From: an uncultured Alphaproteobacteria bacterium
GTDB lineage: Bacteria; Pseudomonadota; Alphaproteobacteria; RF32; CAG-239
Reading direction: 5' to 3'
NCBI GenBank assembly: GCA_944393715.1
Contig: CALYBB010000020.1
Coordinates: 1 to 49,327, forward strand
DNA: 49,327 bases
Positions within the stretch are counted from its first letter, which is position 1. Every line of letters begins with the position of its first letter. Both the position numbers and the translations under genes were made by a program. The notes below the pieces were generated by a model that was given only the letters and a program-made list of their open reading frames with translations, ran no database searches and was not told the origin of the DNA. This document shows, piece by piece, positions 15,267 to 21,709 of this stretch.

Positions 15267-15296
15267 TTGATTTTTATAAACCCGTTCTGGTATAAA
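15267..15296 (+). promoter_or_regulatory. Candidate promoter of the HxlR gene
   Basis: TTGATT (15267-15272) and TATAAA (15291-15296) with an 18-base spacer, about 80 bases before the gene. Motif match only. Confidence 0.4.
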
Positions 15297-15376
15297 AGTA
15301 AAGTAAGCACTTGAAAGCGCCATAGTTTCTTTGAAGAAACGAATAAGTTAAGCCGCGGCTTTTGGGAGGTTTTTTG

Positions 15377-15718
15377 ATGATAGATGATGTGCAAAAATAC
15401 TTGGCAGAGATGACTGTCAGATTGATCGGAGACCGCTGGAAAATGCAAATTATCCAGACTCTGATGGACGGCACTAAGAGGTTTGGCGAAATTAAAAGGT
15501 CGTTGGGCGACATTACGCAAAAGGTTTTGACGTCTAACTTGCGAGCGCTGGAGGAAAAAGGGCTGGTTGTCCGCGAGGTTTATGCCCAGATCCCGCCGCG
15601 GGTCGAGTATACGCTGACATCTATCGGCTACGCGCTGAAACCGGTTATCGAATCGATGGCCGCATGGGGCGCCGAATACCGCGAAAATATGATGCTCGGC
15701 ATCAAAACTGAGATGTGA
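15377..15718 (+). CDS. HxlR-family winged-helix transcriptional regulator
   Basis: 113 residues from the ATG at 15377, which has GGGAGG seven bases upstream; a TTG at 15362 overlaps that site and is rejected. The fold signature is complete: LIGDRWKMQIIQTLMDGTKRFGEIKRSL, then ITQKVLTSNLRALEEKGLVVREVY, PPRVEYTLTSIGYALKPVI, and AAWG. The N-terminal cysteine used as a redox switch in HypR/YodB members is absent, so the inducer is unknown. HxlR proteins are dimeric DNA-binding regulators, usually of a neighbouring enzyme gene; the only divergent neighbour is the GT4-thrS unit. A strong terminator follows. Confidence 0.92.
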   Translation: MIDDVQKYLAEMTVRLIGDRWKMQIIQTLMDGTKRFGEIKRSLGDITQKVLTSNLRALEEKGLVVREVYAQIPPRVEYTLTSIGYALKPVIESMAAWGAEYRENMMLGIKTEM

Positions 15719-15740
15719 GAGTTTGTTATATTGCACTTTT

Positions 15741-15778
15741 ATCCGGCCTCTTGCAATCAAGAGGCCGGATTTGTTTTT
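15741..15778. terminator. Bidirectional terminator between HxlR gene and the right glycan operon
   Basis: A perfect 13-bp stem (15741-15753 with 15758-15770) with a CAAT loop, followed on the + strand by TTGTTTTTAT and on the - strand by AAAAGTGCAA-complement T-rich sequence. It ends both the + strand regulator gene and the - strand operon, whose last stop is at 15777. Confidence 0.9.
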
Positions 15779-17486
15779 ATTTTTTCATATATTTTTCTCT
15801 GAGTCTTTGCCGGTTCTTTTTCTTGGGGATGAAACAACAAATAAATTTTATCAACCATTTGGGATATTCATATTTGAGAATTATCTTATCCTTGACCGGT
15901 GAAATATCAATATATGACCGATATAATTTGCCAAACAATGTTTTATAATATTTCCAAGGCTTTTTAACGTCTGTCATATGCAAAATAACCGGATGCTTTA
16001 ATTGATTTTTTATATCTTTTTTTGAAGTGCTGAAAATGGCTGCCAGTTTCTTTACCGGTAGTTTATACGCTGTTCTGGTGCAATTATATTTTAAGCTTAA
16101 CGGCACAACATTATTGTTAAAGACAACGTTAAACACATCTTGATCCATATAATGCAAATCTGTCCGCGATAGTTTGGTCTGCCACAAAGTTTCCGCAACA
16201 TTTTCGGCCCTCATCCTCTTTAAATTCAATAACATAACCCCGCTGTTGAAATAAAAAGGCAAACCAACGCGCAAATGTTCTTTATTTTTTATCATACCAA
16301 CAGTACCTGCTGCTGCTGCTGCATATTTACCATTAATATTGGTATGGTAGAGTTCATCTAGGCCTTTCAGAATAAGTGTATCACCGTCTATATATAAGAT
16401 TTTGTCACATTCGGTTAAAATGTCTGGAATATTAAATTTGAGTAATGCTGTCGGCGTTACATAACTTGATGATTCCGGAATTGCTTTTAATTTTATATTT
16501 TTATGCAGAACAATATTTACGTTGTTTCTTTGCAATTCATAAAACCGGTTTTCATTCTCTTCCGAAACATCATATAAGAATATATGAACATTGTAATATG
16601 TTGATGCATTCATATTTTTGATAAGACTGGTTATGGAAACAATTGTCGGCAGCACATAGTTTTCATCGGCAATATAGCATATCTCGACTTTTACTTTTGA
16701 ACTAATTATCGTTTTTTGTTTTGCCCATAACGAGCTGCAGGCTTGAAAAAATTGCTGATTCAATTTGCGACTTTCCTCCAGAGCTTGAGGGTATTGTTGA
16801 GCTATGGTAATATCTTTTTCAATGTTTCCCGAATAAATGGTTGGTTTATATTTTAAATAATCAAATTTTGAAGAAAATGCTTCGGTAAGAATAACTTTTT
16901 TATTCATTAAAGTCGCCCAATAACAGGCATGATAAGTGTTGGTTATAATAATATCTGAGCTTCCTATAAATTCTATTATTTCAGATATTGAAGTTTTATT
17001 GGTTATTTTATCGGCTGCCTGTTCCACGGATACCGGATAGCTTTTGTGTTCGATGATTCCTATTTTACGTTTCCGTGGGAACTGTTTTTGCAAATCCGGA
17101 TGCAAACAAGACACACATGGCAGATATGAAAAACCTGATGGATGATTATAATCGCGTATACCTATAAATTTGAATTTTTGCCATTGTATCTGACTCGTTG
17201 TTTTTTGCGCATCAAAATGAGCGTTATATCCTGCTCCCCAAAGAATAACATTTTGGCAAATTTCAAACAATTTATTGATAGACTCATTCCATTCTTCCAA
17301 ACAATCTATCAGGCCTCCGCCACCAAGAATAACAATATCATCTTTTGTTATCGCGTTATAATTAATATTATAAATATCGTGTCTTTGCCATTGGACAGAC
17401 GAAAACTCAGCAAAATAACTCAACGGACAACAGCTGATGTCTCCGGCATTAAAACTATCAATACGATGAACGAAATGTATTGTCAT
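15777..17486 (-). CDS. Fusion: polysaccharide pyruvyl transferase-like domain with GT8 glycosyltransferase
   Basis: 569 residues from the ATG at 17486, preceded by TTGAGG at the right distance; a longer frame reaches 17579 but lacks a site and overlaps the upstream gene further. Residues 1-~260 look like the pyruvyl transferase family (CsaB/WcaK type): DIVILGGGGLID (about 50-61), ILWGAGYN and SSDIIITNTYHACYWATLMNKKVI. From ~265 a GT8 domain begins (EICYIADENYVLPTIVSITSL) with the metal motif KILYIDGDTLI (DGD), YFNSGVMLLNLKRM, YMDQDVFN and ILHMTDVKKPW. It could add a sugar and a pyruvyl ketal to the same glycan. The C-terminus ends in a basic tail (KKKNRQRLREKYMKK). AT-rich; last gene of the right operon; overlaps the previous gene by 29 bases. 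Confidence 0.8.
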   Translation of the reverse strand: MTIHFVHRIDSFNAGDISCCPLSYFAEFSSVQWQRHDIYNINYNAITKDDIVILGGGGLIDCLEEWNESINKLFEICQNVILWGAGYNAHFDAQKTTSQIQWQKFKFIGIRDYNHPSGFSYLPCVSCLHPDLQKQFPRKRKIGIIEHKSYPVSVEQAADKITNKTSISEIIEFIGSSDIIITNTYHACYWATLMNKKVILTEAFSSKFDYLKYKPTIYSGNIEKDITIAQQYPQALEESRKLNQQFFQACSSLWAKQKTIISSKVKVEICYIADENYVLPTIVSITSLIKNMNASTYYNVHIFLYDVSEENENRFYELQRNNVNIVLHKNIKLKAIPESSSYVTPTALLKFNIPDILTECDKILYIDGDTLILKGLDELYHTNINGKYAAAAAGTVGMIKNKEHLRVGLPFYFNSGVMLLNLKRMRAENVAETLWQTKLSRTDLHYMDQDVFNVVFNNNVVPLSLKYNCTRTAYKLPVKKLAAIFSTSKKDIKNQLKHPVILHMTDVKKPWKYYKTLFGKLYRSYIDISPVKDKIILKYEYPKWLIKFICCFIPKKKNRQRLREKYMKK

Positions 17487-18492
17487 TTTCAACCTCAATT
17501 GAAAATAATGGAATAATATTAAAAAGTTTACTCTCCCAAGATTTAAAATTTGTTCCATTGTGTAGCATGTCATAAACAAAGCTATAAAGTTTATTAAAGT
17601 CTTTATTATTTGATAAACATAAATTTCTTATGTCTGTCGCAGTCAAAGGACATCCTGCAAGCCCTTTTTTTAATTCGTAACTAAAACTTTTAATAAGTTG
17701 TTTATCTGTCAAGCGATGATAATAATTATAAAAATTCAAAAGATACCAAAAATAACACCATTTTAGCTTATTTTTGTCTGTTGTGGTTCGATCACTTATT
17801 TTTTGAAAATATTTAAAATCTTTGAACCAATCTAAGATTTTTGCATCTATTTTTCCTGTAACAGAGGAGCTCCTTTGGCGATAAAAATAACAATTTTTTA
17901 CAAATGCAATCTTCTCTGCCCACAAGATCATAAAACATCCCCAGGAATTATCTTCATAAAAACATTTTTCTATAAACTTCAATCCATGTTTGTCCAAAAA
18001 TGATTTTCGATACAACTTTTCCCATGCCGGTGTAAAATAATTTATAAAGTTACTGTCCGTATATTTTTCAATGCCTTTCTTATTTCCAAAATCTCGCCAA
18101 CCTTTAGTATATTTCTTTTTATCATCTATGTAGCAAGTTTCCCCTGTCAGGACCAGATCAACATTTGTTTCTTCTATCTTCCTATACATTATTTCACAAG
18201 TAAATGGTTCCAACCAGTCGTCCGAATCCAAAAAAAGAATATATTGACCAGAAGCTACTGCTAAGCCTGCGTTTCTGGCTTTTCCTATATTACCATTTTC
18301 TTGATGTATTACTTGTATTTGTTTATACTTTTTCGCATAAAAATCACAAATTTGCGGACAATTATCCGTGCTCCCGTCATCAACCAGTATAAGCTCAAAA
18401 TCTTGCATTGTCTGTGACAACACACTTTCAATGCATTGAGACAAATATGTCTCAACGTTATATACAGGAACAATAATAGATATTCTAGGCAT
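17458..18492 (-). CDS. GT2 family glycosyltransferase
   Basis: 344 residues. Family 2 signatures in order: ISIIVPVYNVETYLSQCIES, LILVDDGSTDNCPQI, NGNIGKARNAGL and the metal motif LFLDSDDWLEP. An inverting cytoplasmic transferase for surface glycan assembly. The C-terminus contains SKLFNIIPLFSIEVEN, a variant of the LFxFxPLLKI motif that is tripled in the next-upstream gene product. The ATG at 18492 abuts the stop of that gene (18493), and its own end overlaps the following gene by 29 bases, so the operon is tightly packed. AT-rich. Specificity unknown. Confidence 0.88.
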   Translation of the reverse strand: MPRISIIVPVYNVETYLSQCIESVLSQTMQDFELILVDDGSTDNCPQICDFYAKKYKQIQVIHQENGNIGKARNAGLAVASGQYILFLDSDDWLEPFTCEIMYRKIEETNVDLVLTGETCYIDDKKKYTKGWRDFGNKKGIEKYTDSNFINYFTPAWEKLYRKSFLDKHGLKFIEKCFYEDNSWGCFMILWAEKIAFVKNCYFYRQRSSSVTGKIDAKILDWFKDFKYFQKISDRTTTDKNKLKWCYFWYLLNFYNYYHRLTDKQLIKSFSYELKKGLAGCPLTATDIRNLCLSNNKDFNKLYSFVYDMLHNGTNFKSWESKLFNIIPLFSIEVENDNTFRSSY

Positions 18493-19473
18493 TTACATTT
18501 TCCTTTTAATCTTTAATAACGGTATAAAACCAAATAACTTTATATAAATTTTTCGCAACTTTCTGCTTATTTTCAAAAGCGGTATAAAATTAAATAATAA
18601 AAGACTATCTTTATCTTCGTTATTTTTAATTTTTAACAATGGTACAAAATTAAAAAGCCAATATGTTATACTGTTTTTACTTCTTTTTATGGTAAAGAGC
18701 CAAATTCCCCACAATTTAATGATATATTGATTAGTTCTCGGCGGTATTTCTTTCAGGTGCTTGTTTTCCAAAAAATATAAGATGTCCGGATCCAACCAGC
18801 TGCCGCCAAACCAATGTATGGTGTGCGTGTCTTTTTCGACACACTCCGGCGTAAATATCTTTTTATATCTGAACGGAATAAAATATCTTTCGGGATAAAT
18901 TGTTATGTCTTTATATGGAATAATCTTTTGCTCTGCTTTTACAGGATAGTCTTGAGGCTTATACGTTTCTTCCAGATAATATTGAAAGATTTCCGGCATT
19001 GTATAAAAATTGACATTCCATATATTGACTTTGCTGTTTTCGTCATAAAAATCCAAAATTTTCTTTAAGAACGCATTGCCTTTGCACGCGCCCAAAATAG
19101 CCGGCTCGACATAATTTTGCCAACCGTCTCTTTTAGAATCCTGAATACCAACAAAGGCTTTATCTTTGAGAAATTTATCCAGCGGTTTTACAATCGTTAC
19201 GTCTGTATCCAGATAAATTCCCCCGTTTTCATATAGTGTTTTTATCCGAACATAATCGGCAACATACGCCCACATCTGCCGCTCATATACCGTGCGAAAC
19301 CAACGATTGCTTTTAAGTTCTTGAGCAAAATCAAAATATTTTTTGCTATCTTCATTAATCTCAATAATTTCATAATCCGGACAAACCTGCCGCCACGACT
19401 GCATACAGGCTAAAACATCTCTTTTCTTAGGATCATTAACTCCCCATACATAAAATATTCTTTTTGGTATCAT
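18493..19473 (-). CDS. GT32-family (Och1/capsular mannosyltransferase-like) glycosyltransferase with tripled C-terminal motif
   Basis: 326 residues from the ATG at 19473, preceded by GGGAG; the ATG overlaps the previous stop in TAATG. The start MIPKRIFYVWG, then MQSWRQVCPDYEIIEIN, YVADYVRIKTLYENGGIYLDTDVTIVKPLD (DxD in LDTDV), matches the GT32/Gly_transf_sug family. After the catalytic domain the last ~65 residues contain three near-copies of one motif: WLFNFVPLLKIKNN, LLFNFIPLLKISRK and KLFGFIPLLKIKRK. Similar single tails occur on neighbouring glycosyltransferases; they are basic and hydrophobic, so membrane or partner docking is likely but unproven. Confidence 0.87.
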   Translation of the reverse strand: MIPKRIFYVWGVNDPKKRDVLACMQSWRQVCPDYEIIEINEDSKKYFDFAQELKSNRWFRTVYERQMWAYVADYVRIKTLYENGGIYLDTDVTIVKPLDKFLKDKAFVGIQDSKRDGWQNYVEPAILGACKGNAFLKKILDFYDENSKVNIWNVNFYTMPEIFQYYLEETYKPQDYPVKAEQKIIPYKDITIYPERYFIPFRYKKIFTPECVEKDTHTIHWFGGSWLDPDILYFLENKHLKEIPPRTNQYIIKLWGIWLFTIKRSKNSITYWLFNFVPLLKIKNNEDKDSLLLFNFIPLLKISRKLRKIYIKLFGFIPLLKIKRKM

Positions 19474-19907
19474 TATTTTTTCTCCCATTTATTTAAAATC
19501 CATGATGACGAATTGGCTTTTGTATTTCCTCCAACACCAAAAGCCAACTCAACGCCGCATTCTTTGCACGCCTCCGTTTCCGGTATGTTTTCTTTGTTAC
19601 GATCACCGCCGTTGGCAAATACAAGACGAGAATTCGGATATTTCTTACGAACCTTTCTGATACCGTCCGAAGCCGAATTATCCGTATCGTCAAAATCCAA
19701 AACATCTATGACGCCTTTTATATTTTCCAGAATTATTTTGCGGGTATGCAGCTCGTAAAAATTTTTGCCTTTTTTACGTCGCAGCCATGCATCTGAATTT
19801 AATAGAACGATTACACCGTCCGAATCTTGGACCGAGGCTTTTATCATAGATATATGTCCCTCGTGAATCGGATCAAATCCTCCGGAAACAATGTAATAAA
19901 TTGCCAT
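19473..19907 (-). CDS. Cytidylyltransferase-like nucleotidyltransferase (HxGH family)
   Basis: 144 residues. The nucleotide-binding motif GGFDPIHEGHISMI contains H15-x-G-H18, the signature of the family that includes glycerol-3-phosphate cytidylyltransferase and the RfaE/HldE adenylyl domain. Later VIVLLNSDAWLRRKKG and LVFANGGDRNKENIPE, then a C-terminal GGNTKANSSSWIL that corresponds to the family's second signature region. It probably activates a phosphorylated polyol, heptose-like sugar or similar building block with CTP or ATP for the glycan made by this operon. Which substrate cannot be told. Three bases separate it from the upstream GT2 gene, and its stop is shared with the next start. 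Confidence 0.82.
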   Translation of the reverse strand: MAIYYIVSGGFDPIHEGHISMIKASVQDSDGVIVLLNSDAWLRRKKGKNFYELHTRKIILENIKGVIDVLDFDDTDNSASDGIRKVRKKYPNSRLVFANGGDRNKENIPETEACKECGVELAFGVGGNTKANSSSWILNKWEKK

Positions 19908-19909
19908 AT

Positions 19910-20830
19910 TTACTCTTCTCTTGCTTTAATAACGTTTATCCTGTTTGAGAATCTTCTCAATATACCTTTTATTCCTTCTATTCTCAGTCTTACACTCCAC
20001 CCTAAAATTGTTTTGAGATTCTGATAATGCTCATTATCCCAACAATCTTTGTCAAAGATTATTTGTTTGACTAAAAAACTCTTTAACTTTCTGATATTTT
20101 TTTTGCTGTATTTATGTTCTTGTGCAAAAACTAAAGCCTGACAGCAAATAATACGAATACTTTTTTTGAGCTCTTCTTTTTTATTCTTATTTTTTGTTAT
20201 ACTATCGGCATTTTGGCGATAATAATATCCGGCGTATTTTATTGTCTGCAATTTTGTGATAAAGTAGGATGCTTGAACAGAAAACAACAGGTCTTCAAGA
20301 TAAATTTTTGGATAAAAACGTAAATTGTGGTTTTGGATAAAAGATGTTTTCCAAAGTTTATTCCAAACGTACCCTCGACGCAATTCTTTGAGAATATTAT
20401 CATCCCCGTAATATATTTTAGACGGTGTTTCTTTTACTTTATTATGATCTCCCCCCCAGATGATGTATCCACACTGAATGACATCTGCATTTGAACAAAC
20501 AGCTGCATCTTGTAATTTTTGATAAAAATCCGGTTTTATCCAATCGTCGCTATCGATAAAGCTGATATAATCTCCTTTGACAAATTCGAGCCCTTTGTTT
20601 CGGGCTGCGGATAGTCCTCTGTTTTCTTGATGCACGATTTTAAAGCGCCGATCTTTGGCAGCATACTCGTCAAGAATTGCACCGCTGCTGTCAGTTGAAC
20701 CATCATCAATGCATATAATTTCCAAATTATCGTATGTCTGTCCTGCCACGCTGTCCAAACATTGGCGCAAATATTTCTTAACATTGTAAACCGGGATAAT
20801 AACCGATATAAGAGGACGCTGCTCAGGCAT
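19910..20830 (-). CDS. GT2 family glycosyltransferase
   Basis: 306 residues. Family 2 motifs: ISVIIPVYNVKKYLRQCLDS, IICIDDGSTDSSGAIL, NRGLSAARNKGLEFV and the metal site YISFIDSDDWIKPDF. The overall layout, down to the CGYIIWGG stretch after the catalytic core and VWNKLWKTSFI, closely resembles the GT2 at 7690-8583, so the two are probably paralogues serving the two operons. It overlaps the resolvase-like gene by 8 bases, so the two are translationally coupled. AT-rich. Confidence 0.9.
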   Translation of the reverse strand: MPEQRPLISVIIPVYNVKKYLRQCLDSVAGQTYDNLEIICIDDGSTDSSGAILDEYAAKDRRFKIVHQENRGLSAARNKGLEFVKGDYISFIDSDDWIKPDFYQKLQDAAVCSNADVIQCGYIIWGGDHNKVKETPSKIYYGDDNILKELRRGYVWNKLWKTSFIQNHNLRFYPKIYLEDLLFSVQASYFITKLQTIKYAGYYYRQNADSITKNKNKKEELKKSIRIICCQALVFAQEHKYSKKNIRKLKSFLVKQIIFDKDCWDNEHYQNLKTILGWSVRLRIEGIKGILRRFSNRINVIKAREE

Positions 20831-21398
20831 TTTCCACCTCTAGGCTCTTGTCTTTGATAAAATTGTAAAGAGTTACGATGCTGACGCCGAGTTCGCGGGC
20901 GATTTTGGTCTTGGGCATGCCTTTTGCCAACAACCGGCGAATGATACTTTCTTTTCCGTCGAGTTTCTTTTTTAAGCTGGCGCCTTTTTTGGTGCCCAGC
21001 TTTATGCCTTTGGCTTTGCGCTCGGAAAGAGCTTCTGCCGTGCGGCGTGAGGCTATTTGTCCGCGCAAACCGACCGCCATATCAAAACCCGCCAGCCAAT
21101 CTCCGCTTTTTGGCTGAAAAATATAGTCTTCGGCCGCGCAACAAAGTTTGATCGATTTTTCTGCCAGAAGATGAAGAATATCGCGAATGGATGACAAAGA
21201 ATTGCCTAAGCAGCCTTTGTCGTAAATAATCAGAATATCCTGCGGATTTAATATATTGCGGCACAATTCCTCAATGCTCATCCCCTTATAGATTATTTCG
21301 AGCTTAAATCCGTTAGTCGCAGCATATTTGTGCAGAAAATTGCATTGATTTGCTGTTTCCTCAGATGATGTCTCCGCCAAAACACAGCCTATTATCAT
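20823..21398 (-). CDS. Resolvase/invertase-fold protein lacking catalytic residues, with C-terminal HTH (probable regulator)
   Basis: 191 residues from the ATG at 21398, where resolvases normally begin (M-x-IG); a TTG at 21410 would add four residues. Aligned by eye with Hin-type serine recombinases, the fold is recognisable (IIGCVLAET, DILIIYDKGCLGNSLSSI, then the long helix SRRTAEALSERKAKGIKLG and an HTH in TKIARELGVSIVTLYNFI). The active site is not: in the usual GYxRVST the Arg and Ser positions read Leu and Glu; in DRLGRS both Arg are replaced (CLGN); the AxxER helix reads VGLRGQ. I therefore infer a DNA- or RNA-binding regulator rather than an active recombinase. First gene of the right glycan operon, directly behind the leader RNA. 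A Ser two positions downstream (TSS) leaves a small chance of residual activity. Confidence 0.8.
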   Translation of the reverse strand: MIIGCVLAETSSEETANQCNFLHKYAATNGFKLEIIYKGMSIEELCRNILNPQDILIIYDKGCLGNSLSSIRDILHLLAEKSIKLCCAAEDYIFQPKSGDWLAGFDMAVGLRGQIASRRTAEALSERKAKGIKLGTKKGASLKKKLDGKESIIRRLLAKGMPKTKIARELGVSIVTLYNFIKDKSLEVENA

Positions 21399-21424
21399 TT
21401 TGTTTTCCAACTCTCAAGCATAAC

Positions 21425-21656
21425 AAAAAAGCCACCTGATGAAGGTGACTGGAAGTTGGAAACTACTTAAACGAAATAGTGCGACATATTAGCCAATACA
21501 GCCATATATCAACTAGTATATATACGGACTATAATTCATATAGCCTATTTTGTCGCCTTCCAGTCTTTTGAACCAGAAGGCAATGCAAAATTTATCGTCT
21601 TTTGCAGACGCGTTTAAGAGAGGTTTCCACACCCCAGAACATTCATCAAATGTTCC
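21425..21656 (-). ncRNA. Structured leader RNA, right copy (inverted relative to 5711-5940)
   Basis: On the - strand it runs from GGAAC at 21656 to the T-tract of the terminator at 21425-21430. Hairpin 1, GGAAAC/GTTTCC, the GACTGGAAG/CTTCCAGTC pair and the terminator are identical to the left copy. The long helix reads CTTAAACG (upstream arm) with CGTTTAAG (downstream arm), whereas the left copy has ATTCATACG with CGTATGAAT, so changes on one arm are matched on the other. The small CGTC hairpin gains a T-A pair here. A 32-codon frame present in the left copy is broken by TAA, so the element is not a leader peptide gene. The resolvase-like gene starts 26 bases downstream. Confidence 0.75.
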
Positions 21657-21662
21657 GTTGCT

Positions 21663-21692
21663 ATCTTATGCATAGTTCGACGAAAAAGTAAA
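21663..21692 (-). promoter_or_regulatory. Promoter of the right leader RNA and glycan operon
   Basis: On the - strand TTTACT (21692-21687), an 18-base spacer, TAAGAT (21668-21663). The predicted +1 lies at about 21656, the first conserved base of the leader element, as at the left copy. Confidence 0.6.
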
Positions 21693-21709
21693 GCATAAAA
21701 ATCTGATAA

